Below are positions 1 to 7,557 of a stretch of 32,436 nucleotides of DNA, in pieces. The DNA is from Candidatus Diapherotrites archaeon CG08_land_8_20_14_0_20_34_12 (GTDB taxonomy: Archaea; Iainarchaeota; Iainarchaeia; Iainarchaeales; 0-14-0-20-34-12), in contig PEXL01000016.1 of the NCBI GenBank assembly GCA_002779065.1, positions 1 through 32,436 on the forward strand, written 5' to 3'. The translations under genes were made by a program, and so were the position numbers. How positions within the stretch are numbered: the stretch's first letter is position 1; each line of letters begins with the position of its first letter. The notes beneath the pieces were generated by a model that saw nothing but the letters and a program-made list of their open reading frames with translations, did no database searches and had not been told where the DNA came from.

Positions 1-2
1 AT

Positions 3-350
3 TTGGATATAAGAAACATAATAAAAGAATCATACTCAGCAAGAAACATAATGGATGCTTCCTGGAGTAACTTTTTACAGATGTTGAAATACAAGGCTGA
101 AAGCGCTGGTATTTCCTTTGTAAAAGTAAATCCAAGAGATACAACAAGCAAGTGTTACAAGTGCGGAACAATAGTTAAAAAACCATTATCTGAAAGAATA
201 CATAGATGCGCATGCGGCCTTGAAATAGACAGAGACTACAATGCAGCATTGAATATATTAAAATCTGGCCAGGAACTGGCCTTAGAGCCTTTGGAGCTTC
301 CTATTAAGGAAGTGATGAATCAGGAAGCTGCAGCCTTTAGGCTGCAGTAG
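3..350 (+). CDS. tnpB: TnpB (IS200/IS605 family RNA-guided nuclease), C-terminal part
   Basis: This is the C-terminal end of a TnpB protein; the reading frame is open to the left edge, so the gene starts outside the window. The visible part carries the DASW..F..ML.YKAE segment, the TnpB zinc finger (CYKCG then CACG) and the last RuvC motif DRDYNAALNIL, which supplies the final catalytic aspartate. TnpB is the ancestor of Cas12 and cuts DNA guided by a RNA made from the element's right end. No tnpA transposase is visible, so autonomy cannot be judged. The gene stops 13 bp before the tail-to-tail Sec61-beta gene, so the element inserted just behind secG. Family assignment is secure; activity is unknown. 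Confidence 0.92.
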   Translation: MDIRNIIKESYSARNIMDASWSNFLQMLKYKAESAGISFVKVNPRDTTSKCYKCGTIVKKPLSERIHRCACGLEIDRDYNAALNILKSGQELALEPLELPIKEVMNQEAAAFRLQ

Positions 351-355
351 TTCAC
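328..355 (+). repeat. Probable right end of the IS605-type element with omega-RNA hairpin
   Basis: A perfect 8-bp stem, CTGCAGCC and GGCTGCAG, closes a TTTA loop at 328-347, overlaps the tnpB stop and is followed by AGTTCAC. IS200/IS605 right ends carry such a subterminal hairpin, and in known systems this region forms the 3' scaffold of the guide RNA. I infer the element ends near TTCAC (351-355); the guide would then be read from the 3' end of the neighbouring Sec61-beta gene. The exact boundary is not proven. Confidence 0.6.
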
Positions 356-363
356 TTAGTCTT

Positions 364-528
364 TTACAAGAATCTCTTTATTGCTATTACTATTATTATG
401 AATGCAATGCACAACCCCACAATAAGATATGGGCTTAATTTAGGGCCTGCTACTTCTGCATCAAAGAATCTCATTATGCCAATTTCACTAGTTGGGCTTG
501 AAACCCTATTTCCTCTGTTCAATTTCAC
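364..528 (-). CDS. secG: Preprotein translocase subunit Sec61-beta (SecG)
   Basis: A 54-residue protein starting at GTG 528, with a GGTGAT ribosome binding site at 535-540. The sequence has the Sec61-beta layout: a short polar N-terminus, a segment with SSPTSEIGIMRFFDAEV (family pattern: S..GL.R(F/Y)FDEE), GPKLSP, then one membrane helix of about 20 residues (VGLCIAFIIIVIAI) ending in KRFL. It is the small tail-anchored subunit of the archaeal SecYE-beta channel in the cytoplasmic membrane. Length matches the family (50-60 residues). A TTG one codon upstream is an alternative start. The gene is tail-to-tail with tnpB, 13 bp apart. Annotation pipelines would easily miss it because of its size and GTG start. 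Confidence 0.85.
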   Translation of the reverse strand: MKLNRGNRVSSPTSEIGIMRFFDAEVAGPKLSPYLIVGLCIAFIIIVIAIKRFL

Positions 529-593
529 CAATTTATCACCATTTATAGGATATAGTAAAAAACATTAATTTTTGAATTTATTTGGTCTTTTAC

Positions 594-896
594 TACCACT
601 TAAAGCAATGCTTTAAGGGTACAATTAAATCCTTTTGGATTTAATTTGTATCTAGTAAGAGACAATTTTGCTCAATTATTTGGATCTCTTACTATAATTA
701 ACTATTTATACACCAATTATTATAAATGTTTATATTGCCGCCTTTTCTTTCTTTTTGCTAAAAAGAAAGAACCAAGTAAACCAAAGTTTACTGGTCCAAT
801 AAAATTCCTTGGGAATTTTATTTGGAAATGTAGGTTGCAATTAAAATCCAAAAACGGATTTTAATGCACAATAAAACCGTTAGGTTTTATTTGTGC
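594..896. repeat. Array of tandem short hairpins with a recurring one-base bulge
   Basis: About eight adjacent or overlapping inverted repeats fill this stretch: 594-621, 619-651, 653-694, 747-769, 771-795, 795-826, 836-868 and 866-896. Loops are 3-6 nt in most; 653-694 has a longer interior. Several share the scheme YCAATWAAAWYCC/GGRWTTTWATTTGR, and six have one unpaired A or T about 6-11 pairs from the loop. Examples: A598, T647, A775, T823, A839 and T892. An open frame at 646-864 crosses them but is a by-product of the repeats. The array lies between the Sec61-beta 5' end and the gene at 928. Function unknown; it may be a decayed repeat family or a structured RNA. Confidence 0.7.
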
Positions 897-927
897 CAAA
901 AGAAAGAAAAGAATAAGGTGTAAATAA

Positions 928-1962
928 ATGGCTTTGATTAAACAAGGTTTTTTTGGTTTTCAATTAGATGTAAAATCTATGATTCCTTTGGCTGCGGTAC
1001 TTGTTCTTGCATTCATACTTCTTTTTGTACTTACCTGGACTAATACGTTCCATTGCAAATCCTTGCCTGGATGGTGTGATGTTTATTATTCAATTAAAAA
1101 TGCAGTATTCTATGGGGATATGGGAATAAAATCACAGCCAAAAGTAGCGATTGTTTATGGTGATGATGGTTTAGGCGATCCATATGCTTTGCAAACATTA
1201 ATTTCAGATATTGCAAGCATAAAAGGCCAAAAACCAGATATGCTTAATATTAAGTTTTTGAGTTTAGGCAATCTGAAACAATATGATATGATAATAGTAG
1301 ATCGTGCAAGAACCATGTCAACAGAACACGTAAGCATGTTTGTTACTTATGCTAACCAAGGCGGAAAACTTGTCTGGACCGGGGATGCAGGGGCACAATT
1401 GCCAAAAAGTGAAAATCCCGAACAATATCTGCTTTATGAGGATGAAACAACAAAAAACCCAGATACCCCACATAATGTAATAAATCCCTGGGCAAGAAAA
1501 TTAGGCACAAAGATGGTTTTGCTTAATGAATTGCTTTCAGTAAATTATCGCGGCAATTACTGCGATTTTAAGCCATGCATGCCTGTAATTAATTGCGATG
1601 GCAAGCTTGTTGCAATTAATAAAAAGCATCCTTTGGTTTATGGTTTAAGCCCGATTTTAGAATTCTGTTTTGTAGGTAAAAATAGTTTCTCGCTTGTAAC
1701 AATAATTGGGAAGAATCCAAGCACAACTGTTTTAAGCGCGGAAATGGGTTCAAACATATTTGATGAATCCCAAACTAATTATGGAAATATTATGCCATTA
1801 ATTGTCCTGACTTCTAAATCAAGCATTCTTACTTTAAATATCGGGGAGAATGTTGCTTACTATGCCTTGCCCCCGGAATATTATGCTTATTCTTCTATAG
1901 ATGATAAGCACAGATATTATTCTTTAATAGAGAATCTTTATTATGGAATGTTATTTGGTTAG
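928..1962 (+). CDS. Membrane-anchored protein with glutamine-amidotransferase-like domain
   Basis: The 344-residue product has one N-terminal membrane helix (about residues 18-38) and a large soluble domain. The soluble part shows alternating strands and helices, with YDMIIVDRA, then F..YANQGGKLVWTGDAGA, and a later HPLVYGL segment. That order resembles DUF4350/ThuA-like folds related to class I glutamine amidotransferases, but I see no catalytic Cys-His-Glu triad, so a binding role is more likely than catalysis. A GGTG motif (917-920) precedes the ATG. It is a paralogue of the next gene, which has the same plan of a TM segment, a YVKKGGKLV motif and HPIMKGI. Function unknown; the fold is inferred from motif order only. 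Confidence 0.6.
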   Translation: MALIKQGFFGFQLDVKSMIPLAAVLVLAFILLFVLTWTNTFHCKSLPGWCDVYYSIKNAVFYGDMGIKSQPKVAIVYGDDGLGDPYALQTLISDIASIKGQKPDMLNIKFLSLGNLKQYDMIIVDRARTMSTEHVSMFVTYANQGGKLVWTGDAGAQLPKSENPEQYLLYEDETTKNPDTPHNVINPWARKLGTKMVLLNELLSVNYRGNYCDFKPCMPVINCDGKLVAINKKHPLVYGLSPILEFCFVGKNSFSLVTIIGKNPSTTVLSAEMGSNIFDESQTNYGNIMPLIVLTSKSSILTLNIGENVAYYALPPEYYAYSSIDDKHRYYSLIENLYYGMLFG

Positions 1963-2038
1963 GGAATATCCATTAACCGCAGAGAAACATATTTAAAGGA
2001 GAAAAGTGTTTAGATAATATTAAGTATATGTTCTAAAA

Positions 2039-2070
2039 TGTGGCTTTCCTGCTGTTTGCAGGCAACCACA
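2039..2070. other. Imperfect hairpin between the two paralogues
   Basis: TGTGG (2039-2043) pairs with CCACA (2066-2070). Inside it CCTGC (2048-2052) pairs with GCAGG (2058-2062) around a TGTTT loop, with one mismatch and a bulge between the two stems. It sits 76 bp after the upstream stop and directly before a TATA box. It may end the upstream transcript or act as an operator; the sequence does not decide. Confidence 0.4.
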
Positions 2071-2071
2071 A

Positions 2072-2080
2072 TATATAAAA
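2072..2080 (+). promoter_or_regulatory. TATA box of the second paralogue
   Basis: TATATAAAA is a textbook archaeal TATA element. A start site 22-27 bp downstream would fall near 2100, leaving a leader of about 35 nt that includes the GGTGA ribosome binding site at 2128-2132. Confidence 0.6.
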
Positions 2081-2136
2081 ACAAATAATCGCATAATTAA
2101 CATATTAATTATAAATAATTAAAAAAAGGTGATTTG

Positions 2137-2979
2137 GTGGCATATCCGGAAGAAGAAGGAGGAGCAGATGTTGGTGCATCTTATAATTATGCGCCTTCAA
2201 GATTTGGTCGTAATTTAGAAGGATTAATTCCCTTGATTCTTATTATTGTTATTGCAGCAGTGGCAGGGGGTTATTTGGGCTTATGGGATATTCCCTATGT
2301 TATGGAGCACAAAGCCACTAAAATGTTAATTGTTGGCCAGCCTAGTTTAGAAACTTTGTCTGTATTTGATCAGTCAAAAGATTTGGTTGGCTATGTAACT
2401 AAAAGCGCTGAAAGCCTTAAATTAAATCCTAAAGAATATATTGCACAGTATAATATTGTTTGGTTAGATCAGTCAAATATACAGCCAGAGGGAGCAAAAT
2501 ATATTCCAAGACAGTTAGGAGAAGCATTGACTGAATATGTAAAAAAAGGCGGTAAATTAGTAACAGTAATGGATAGTGGAGTATTTAGAAAAGGAGATAT
2601 TAGCATTGTTGGATGGGAAGGTACATTCCAAAGTGATGTAGTTCCAGCGAAATGTGAAGCAGATTATGTCGGGAATCCGAGTTGCTTGAATGCGATAATT
2701 GTTCCACAGGCAGAAATTTGGTCTGCAGATCCAGATCACCCCATCATGAAGGGAATTACAGTTATACCGGCTATTCCCACATTGCCTAAGCTCTCATTAA
2801 CTACTTTTAATGTGACGCCTAATGGCTATGAAGTAGCATATATACAATCAACAGCAACACCAGAATCATATCCTGGAATCATTGAAAAAAGATTGTTGTT
2901 GGGTAAGAGTATTTACATTAATTATAATCCAGGGATTGCCCCAGGAGTATTACAAAATATATTAGTATACTTAAGATAA
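2137..2979 (+). CDS. Membrane-anchored paralogue with glutamine-amidotransferase-like domain
   Basis: About 280 residues. I prefer the GTG at 2137, because GGTGA (2128-2132) then stands 4 nt upstream; a TTG at 2134 is the alternative. An acidic, tyrosine-containing N-terminal tail of about 30 residues precedes one membrane helix (LIPLILIIVIAAVAGGYLG). The soluble domain follows, with YNIVWLDQS, LTEYVKKGGKLVTVMDSGVF and HPIMKGITV, matching the plan of the gene at 928. No nucleophilic cysteine of an amidotransferase is apparent. The gene ends 75 bp before alba, so the two could share a transcript. Both paralogues may be surface or membrane-complex components; no function can be assigned from sequence. 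Confidence 0.6.
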   Translation: MAYPEEEGGADVGASYNYAPSRFGRNLEGLIPLILIIVIAAVAGGYLGLWDIPYVMEHKATKMLIVGQPSLETLSVFDQSKDLVGYVTKSAESLKLNPKEYIAQYNIVWLDQSNIQPEGAKYIPRQLGEALTEYVKKGGKLVTVMDSGVFRKGDISIVGWEGTFQSDVVPAKCEADYVGNPSCLNAIIVPQAEIWSADPDHPIMKGITVIPAIPTLPKLSLTTFNVTPNGYEVAYIQSTATPESYPGIIEKRLLLGKSIYINYNPGIAPGVLQNILVYLR

Positions 2980-2986
2980 CCGAATA

Positions 2987-3000
2987 GAGTGTAAACACTC
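2987..3000. other. Small hairpin before alba
   Basis: GAGTG-TAAA-CACTC forms a five-pair stem 7 bp after the preceding stop codon. It is followed by a weaker GTTTC..GAAAC pairing. It may be a processing or termination signal between the two genes. Confidence 0.3.
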
Positions 3001-3053
3001 AACAAGGTTTCTTGAAACAAACAAAAATACGTCTTAAATTGGAGGTGTACACA

Positions 3054-3356
3054 ATGGCAGAAGAAAGTACAGCAATGGCTGAAAGAAGTGCAGATAACAC
3101 AATATATGTAGGTAAAAAAGATACAATGGCTTATGTGTTAGCGGTTGTAACCCAGATGAATCAAGGTATGAACGAGGTAGTAATTAAAGCTAGGGGAAAA
3201 GCAATCAGCCGAGCAGTAGATGTTGCTGAGATTGTGAAGAATAAATTCTCAACCGATGCAAGAATCGAATCAATTATTACCAGCACTGAAGAAGTGGAAT
3301 CAGACGAAGGTAAATCAGTAAAGGTATCAGCAATTGAGATAAGGGTTGTAAAGTAA
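3054..3356 (+). CDS. albA: DNA/RNA-binding protein Alba
   Basis: A 100-residue Alba protein. The ATG at 3054 follows a strong GGAGGTG site (3041-3047); an in-frame TTG at 3012 is not the start. After a 14-residue acidic N-terminal tail comes the Alba core: IYVGKKDTMAYVLAVVTQMN, VVIKARGKAISRAVDVAEIV and a C-terminal strand SAIEIRVVK. The GKK pair corresponds to the lysines that contact nucleic acid and are acetylated in Sulfolobus Alba. Alba is a dimeric chromatin and RNA-binding protein of most archaea. The strong ribosome binding site and T-rich downstream tract suit an abundant protein. Identification is secure. Confidence 0.95.
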   Translation: MAEESTAMAERSADNTIYVGKKDTMAYVLAVVTQMNQGMNEVVIKARGKAISRAVDVAEIVKNKFSTDARIESIITSTEEVESDEGKSVKVSAIEIRVVK

Positions 3357-3764
3357 CTTTTTATTTAATTCTGATTTAACCTTTATTTTTCTTTTTTTTC
3401 TTATTTTTATGCATTTAACCCTAACAACTCTAACCTAATTAAACTGTTTTCAGTTTGTACTATTTTCCCAATGTACCAAAATTCCTTTATAAATCAAAGG
3501 TGACTATCTTTTCTGGAAAGGCAATGTTTTCATTTCCCTCACAGTTTTAAATTCATAACCTTTCCCAAGGTGTCAAATAAACAGTAATGAAAAAATACTT
3601 TTGATTTTTGAAAGTAATTATCAATATACGTTTGGCATCTTGTCTCTCCTTTTTATTTTTATTCTGTTTTTTTAAATAAATTTTAAACTCCCAAGTTTAT
3701 TAAAAATAAACCTTAGTTCTATTAATCACTTTAATCAGTATTATTGTAGGATAAGGAGAGTTGG
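3357..3764. other. Intergenic region after alba, no gene seen
   Basis: About 400 bp without a convincing coding frame on either strand. It opens with a pyrimidine-rich, T-rich tract at 3383-3412 that fits an archaeal intrinsic terminator for alba. A small AAACTG-TTTT-CAGTTT hairpin (near 3442-3457) and a CCTTT..AAAGG pairing containing a TATA-like TTTATAAAT (near 3486-3494) follow. The rest is AT-rich and I see nothing else in it. Confidence 0.5.
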
Positions 3765-3804
3765 AAAAAACGCAGATTGGGCAAGCTTAAACAGCAGCTT
3801 GCCC
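3765..3804 (-). terminator. Hairpin terminator of the methyltransferase gene
   Basis: GGGCAAGCT (3779-3787) pairs perfectly with AGCTTGCCC (3796-3804), overlapping the first base of the stop triplet. Read on the minus strand the stem is followed by a run of six T (complement of 3765-3770). This resembles a bacterial intrinsic terminator. Confidence 0.6.
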
Positions 3805-4598
3805 TATCCCTCTTTTATGCCGGTCATTACAAAGAAAGCACCCCTCCTTCCCAATACCCAGCTTAATTCCGATACTTCCAACATCTTTCCCAAATCCGGT
3901 TTTGAACTTATGAATTTTATTCTATTTTTTCTGAACCAGCCTTTTACTTCCCTTGCAGAATGATAGGATTCATGCGGATGTGCATATTTATCTGCTAACC
4001 AAATAATGCCCTGTTTAGGCATTTCACCAAAAAAGAATAATTTTCTTGCCAGATTCATGCGTTTTTCAAAATTTTCCCCAGCTATAACATTTACTATTTT
4101 TCTTTTAATCCTGTGCCTTATCCTTCCTATGCGATTATATAACCCAATGCTAATCAACCCATTATCTTTTACTAATCTAACAAGATTTTCAAATCCTTTT
4201 TTTGGATTAGAAGTGTGGTGCAAAACACCATAAGAAATTACCAGGTCAAATTTTGTTTTTTGTGAGAAAGCAATGCTCAAAATATCGCTTTGTATTAAAT
4301 CCCAGTTTTTAATATCAAGCCTTTTCTTTAATTCCTCTGCTTTTTTTAAAGATGCATTGCTTATGTCAATTCCAACAACCTTTGCCCCGCACAAAGCCAG
4401 GGACGCGCCCAATTCACCAGTGCCGCAGCCTGCTTCCAGAATAAACTTTCCTTTAAAAAAATCCAAATCCTTTTCACCAATTGCATTTAACACCCATTTT
4501 GCATATGTTTCCATGCCTTTTCTTCTTGTTACATTCCTGCTCGGGTAAGGATATTTTTCATACAGGCTTTTTACTTTTTTTAATATTTCATCAGCCAT
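3804..4598 (-). CDS. Class I SAM-dependent methyltransferase
   Basis: About 264 residues. The Rossmann-fold methyltransferase motifs are clear: EAGCGTGE (55-62) for S-adenosylmethionine binding, VVGIDIS for motif II, and DLVISYGVLHHTSNP for the motif IV region. The N-terminus has YEKYPYPSRN, an arrangement also seen in methyltransferases that follow a PYP motif. The C-terminal third (from about residue 150) is basic and contains HPHESYHSAREVKGWF, probably a substrate region. The substrate is not predictable. I use the ATG at 4598; a GTG three codons upstream is possible. A TATA-like CTTTTAAATAAG lies at 4635-4646. The gene is divergent from pdxS. Confidence 0.8.
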   Translation of the reverse strand: MADEILKKVKSLYEKYPYPSRNVTRRKGMETYAKWVLNAIGEKDLDFFKGKFILEAGCGTGELGASLALCGAKVVGIDISNASLKKAEELKKRLDIKNWDLIQSDILSIAFSQKTKFDLVISYGVLHHTSNPKKGFENLVRLVKDNGLISIGLYNRIGRIRHRIKRKIVNVIAGENFEKRMNLARKLFFFGEMPKQGIIWLADKYAHPHESYHSAREVKGWFRKNRIKFISSKPDLGKMLEVSELSWVLGRRGAFFVMTGIKEG

Positions 4599-4709
4599 TT
4601 TCTTCACATTTTTGTTTGACCATTGTATCCAATTCTTTTAAATAAGTAATTACTACTATTACATTATTAATTCTAATTAATATTTGCAATATGGGTAAAG
4701 AGTGGTTTT

Positions 4710-5585
4710 ATGAAGATTACGAAAAGGATGAAGGTTAATTATGGCCTTGCACAAATGTTAAAAGGCGGGGTAATAATGGATGTAACAAGCGCTGCACAGG
4801 CAAGGATAGCTGAAAAAGCCGGGGCAGTTGCTGCTATGGCTCTTGAAAGAGTGCCTGCTGATATAAGAAAGCAGGGAGGCATAGCCAGGATGGCCGATCC
4901 TACCATAGTTAAGGAGATTATGGAGTCTGTTTCCATCCCTGTAATGGCAAAGGTAAGGATAGGGCATTTTGCTGAAGCACAGATATTGCAGGAATTAGGC
5001 GTTGATTTTATTGATGAATCTGAGGTATTAACACCAGCAGATAACCGTTATCACATTCCTAAATTAGATTTTAATGTGCCTTTTGTTTGCGGAGCCACTT
5101 GTTTAGGCGAGGCTTTAAGAAGAATTAAAGAAGGGGCTTCTATGCTAAGGACAAAGGGAGAGGCAGGAACCGGCAATATTATTGAAGCAGTAAAGCACAT
5201 ACGCATGATTAATGAAGAAATTGCTTTGTTAAAAGGAAATAGAAAATTGCAAAAAACATTTGCAGTAAGGGAAAGGGTTCCTTTAGATATGGTAAAAGAT
5301 ATTGCAAAGAATCAAAAATTGCAGGTAGTTAATTTCGCTGCCGGCGGAATAGCAACTCCAGCTGATGCTTCTTTGGTTATGCAGTTAGGGGTTGAAGGAG
5401 TTTTTGTTGGTTCTGGCATTTTTAAATCATCAGATCCTGAAAGAAGGGCAGCAGCAATTGTTGAAGCCACAACTAATTTCAATAATCCTAAAATATTAGC
5501 AAGGGTTTCATCCGGTTTAGGGGAAGCAATGCCTGGTTTAGATATTAAAGATTTAGATATTAAGTATGCTGAACGAGGATGGTAG
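4710..5585 (+). CDS. pdxS: Pyridoxal 5'-phosphate synthase, lyase subunit PdxS
   Basis: A full-length 291-residue PdxS. With PdxT it makes pyridoxal 5'-phosphate directly from ribose 5-phosphate, glyceraldehyde 3-phosphate and ammonia (DXP-independent route). The catalytic residues fall at the same numbers as in the Bacillus enzyme: Asp24 (VIMDV), Lys81 (MAKVRIGH) and Lys149 (RTKGEAGTGN). The phosphate-binding GGIATPAD and FVGSGIFKS segments are intact. pdxT starts inside its last codons, so the pair is translationally coupled. Identification is secure. Confidence 0.97.
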   Translation: MKITKRMKVNYGLAQMLKGGVIMDVTSAAQARIAEKAGAVAAMALERVPADIRKQGGIARMADPTIVKEIMESVSIPVMAKVRIGHFAEAQILQELGVDFIDESEVLTPADNRYHIPKLDFNVPFVCGATCLGEALRRIKEGASMLRTKGEAGTGNIIEAVKHIRMINEEIALLKGNRKLQKTFAVRERVPLDMVKDIAKNQKLQVVNFAAGGIATPADASLVMQLGVEGVFVGSGIFKSSDPERRAAAIVEATTNFNNPKILARVSSGLGEAMPGLDIKDLDIKYAERGW

Positions 5586-6171
5586 TCTGCTTACTATCGG
5601 AGTGCTTGCCCTGCAAGGCAGTTTTGCAGAGCATATTGCAGCATTAAAGAAATGCAAAGTAAATACAAGGGAAGTTCGCCTGCCTTCAGATATTGAAGGT
5701 CTTTCCGGTTTGATTATTCCTGGAGGGGAATCTACTGCTATAAGAACTCTTTTGCAGGTTTCAGGATTGGATAAAGCAATTATTAAAGCAAAAGATAAAG
5801 GGTTGAAATTTTTTGGCACATGCGCTGGTGCAATCCTTCTTTCCAGTAAAATAGAAGGAGAATCAAACTATTCTTTTGGTTTTATTGGTGCCGTTGTTTC
5901 AAGGAATGCTTATGGCAGGCAGCTTTATTCTTTTGAAAAAGAATTTGATATAAAAAATATTGGAAAATTTAATGTTATTTTTATCAGGGCGCCAAAAATT
6001 CTTTATGTCGGGAAAGATGTTGAAATTTTAGCAAGGGATGGCCGTGATATTATTCTTGCTGAGAATGATTCCTGCTTAATAGCAACATTCCATCCAGAAC
6101 TTACTGGTGATTTAAGGATTCACAAATATTTTATAAATAAAATTAGTAAGAATAAGAATGCTAAAAAATAG
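5566..6171 (+). CDS. pdxT: Pyridoxal 5'-phosphate synthase, glutaminase subunit PdxT
   Basis: A 201-residue class I glutaminase that hydrolyses glutamine and channels ammonia to PdxS. The triad is present: Cys86 in GTCAGAI, His176 and Glu178 in FHPELT. The substrate-binding PGGEST loop and the PdxT-specific RNAYGRQ segment are intact. The ATG at 5566 overlaps the end of pdxS by 20 bp in another frame. A basic tail (ISKNKNAKK) ends the protein. Together the two genes give a complete PLP synthase. Downstream the gene converges with the surface-protein gene through a hairpin-rich spacer. Confidence 0.96.
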   Translation: MLNEDGSLLTIGVLALQGSFAEHIAALKKCKVNTREVRLPSDIEGLSGLIIPGGESTAIRTLLQVSGLDKAIIKAKDKGLKFFGTCAGAILLSSKIEGESNYSFGFIGAVVSRNAYGRQLYSFEKEFDIKNIGKFNVIFIRAPKILYVGKDVEILARDGRDIILAENDSCLIATFHPELTGDLRIHKYFINKISKNKNAKK

Positions 6172-6251
6172 CCCAAATACGGCAAGAATATAAAAAGCAG
6201 CCTCCCTTTATGAGAAAGAAAGGCCCTGATTGTTATTAAAAATTATTTCAG

Positions 6252-6300
6252 ACAAAATCTGATGATTTTGTAACAGTAAAAAATCTTTAGATTTTTTACT
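6252..6300. terminator. Two hairpins between convergent genes
   Basis: ACAAAATC-TGAT-GATTTTGT (6252-6271) is followed by a perfect 11-bp stem AGTAAAAAATC-TTTA-GATTTTTTACT (6275-6300). The second overlaps the stop codon of the minus-strand gene. The pair could serve as a shared terminator for pdxT and the opposing gene. Their AT-rich stem style recalls the hairpin array at 594-896. Confidence 0.45.
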
Positions 6301-7306
6301 TTCTCAAGAAGCCGAGTAAAGTAAATCCTTTCTTCTCTTTTGGTTCTGATCCTGGCTCTTTATAAGCCCATTTTCCCTTACCCTTTTGCTCTACTGCTCT
6401 TGCTAATTCTTTACTTTCATATGAATTGCTAGCGAATAACATATCATCCCCACCTCTAACTCCGCTTTTATCTAATACTAACAATATTAATGCGATTACT
6501 ATAATAATCCCACCTAAAACCCCGATCCAGAAAGGATTTAAAATACTGCTTGCTGTAGAAGCAAGGCCTGCCCATACAGGTTTATTTTTCTCTTCTAATG
6601 CTTCTTTTTGTACATTTAAATCCTGCTTTACTGTATCCAGATTTTTTAATAATTCATTAATCTCATCTGCTGTTTTTGTGTCAGAACTGCCCAACTTTTT
6701 TGCTTCCAAATCAAGGAGTTCAACATTCTTTGAGATTTTATCGAGCTGGCTGTTTAATGATTCAATTGAACCCTGTTTTTCTTTTAATATATTTTTCAGT
6801 TCATCAATTGTTTTATTGATGTTATCAGTTGTTGTTGAAAAATCATTCAGCTTTTTTTCAAGTTGGGTATTCAATTCACGCAATTTGTTCAATTCAAATG
6901 TCATTTCATTCCTAAAAGAATCTGATAATGGGTTAAATACTGAAAAATCTCTTGAAGTTGTATTCTGCAAAGCATCGCTTTTGAACCCATCTACCTTAAT
7001 CATATAAGAGCCAGCATTTAAACCAACCATTGCGATTACAATAGCAGTATCTGTTGTATTATATGCCTTAATTACTTGGCTTGATATTGCCTCTAAACTA
7101 ATTACATGGCCATCAGCAATATATATTTTCAAAATCTGCTGGTCACCTAAATAAACAATTGCTTTGTCTATTGTTGTGTCTACATTTAGATTAAAACTCC
7201 AGGCAGTATTTGCACTTATTGACTGTGAACCTGAAATTTCAAGTGCAAATGCTGAATTTATTAAAAAAACTGCTGCAATTAAGAAGGCAAAAATCCTTAT
7301 CTTCAT
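6296..7306 (-). CDS. Secreted membrane-anchored protein with coiled coil
   Basis: A 336-residue protein with a signal peptide (residues 1-21, ending SAFA), a beta-rich domain of about 100 residues resembling an Ig-like fold, a long coiled coil (about 130-240) of heptad-like L/I and K/E/N residues, and one membrane helix (about 258-279, FWIGVLGGIIIVIALILLVL). A short basic cytoplasmic tail of about 55 residues follows. The plan is an extracellular adhesin or spacer fixed in the membrane, with the coiled coil as a stalk. A GGGGTG site stands before the ATG. I do not recognise a named family; DPANN cell-surface proteins often look like this. Confidence 0.65.
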   Translation of the reverse strand: MKIRIFAFLIAAVFLINSAFALEISGSQSISANTAWSFNLNVDTTIDKAIVYLGDQQILKIYIADGHVISLEAISSQVIKAYNTTDTAIVIAMVGLNAGSYMIKVDGFKSDALQNTTSRDFSVFNPLSDSFRNEMTFELNKLRELNTQLEKKLNDFSTTTDNINKTIDELKNILKEKQGSIESLNSQLDKISKNVELLDLEAKKLGSSDTKTADEINELLKNLDTVKQDLNVQKEALEEKNKPVWAGLASTASSILNPFWIGVLGGIIIVIALILLVLDKSGVRGGDDMLFASNSYESKELARAVEQKGKGKWAYKEPGSEPKEKKGFTLLGFLRK

Positions 7307-7410
7307 TTATACTACACCCCGAATATCCGTTATTATTGCTAAGATTAATGTTAAAATTGTTTAAAAAGAATGTGGTTGACTATCTTTGTATTGATTTTTT
7401 GTTTTTTAAA

Positions 7411-7482
7411 GGGCCTGTGGTCTATTGGTGTGATGTCGCTTTCACAGAGCGAAGATAAGCGGTTCGATTCCGCTCAGGCCCA
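7411..7482 (+). tRNA. tRNA-Val (anticodon CAC)
   Basis: A 72-nt tRNA cloverleaf. The acceptor arms GGGCCTG/CAGGCCC pair perfectly with discriminator A at 7482. The anticodon stem TCGCT/AGCGA holds the loop TTCACAG, giving anticodon CAC at 7443-7445 (reads GTG, valine). The T arm is AGCGG-TTCGATT-CCGCT. The D stem is short, with one T-T opposition. CCA is not encoded. No intron is seen. Confidence 0.93.
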
Positions 7483-7492
7483 TTTCGCCTTT

Positions 7493-7514
7493 CTTTTTCT
7501 TTGCAAAGAAAAAG
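7493..7514. repeat. Perfect CT/GA-rich palindrome after the tRNA
   Basis: A 22-bp perfect palindrome (11-bp arms CTTTTTCTTTG) lies 10 bp after the tRNA. Related pyrimidine/purine hairpins occur at 747-769 and 21451-21498, so this looks like a dispersed family. It may also end the tRNA transcript. Confidence 0.5.
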
Positions 7515-7557
7515 AGAAAATAGTTAACCTTTAATTAAGTTAATTGCTACTATTTTT

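Noticed and set aside
646..864. 72-residue open frame on the plus strand
   Set aside because: It runs across the hairpin array, begins in a TTG inside a stem, and its residues reflect the repeat arms rather than a protein.
3440..3764. Short gene or ncRNA in the alba downstream gap
   Set aside because: All frames are interrupted within a few codons and the only structures are weak, short hairpins.
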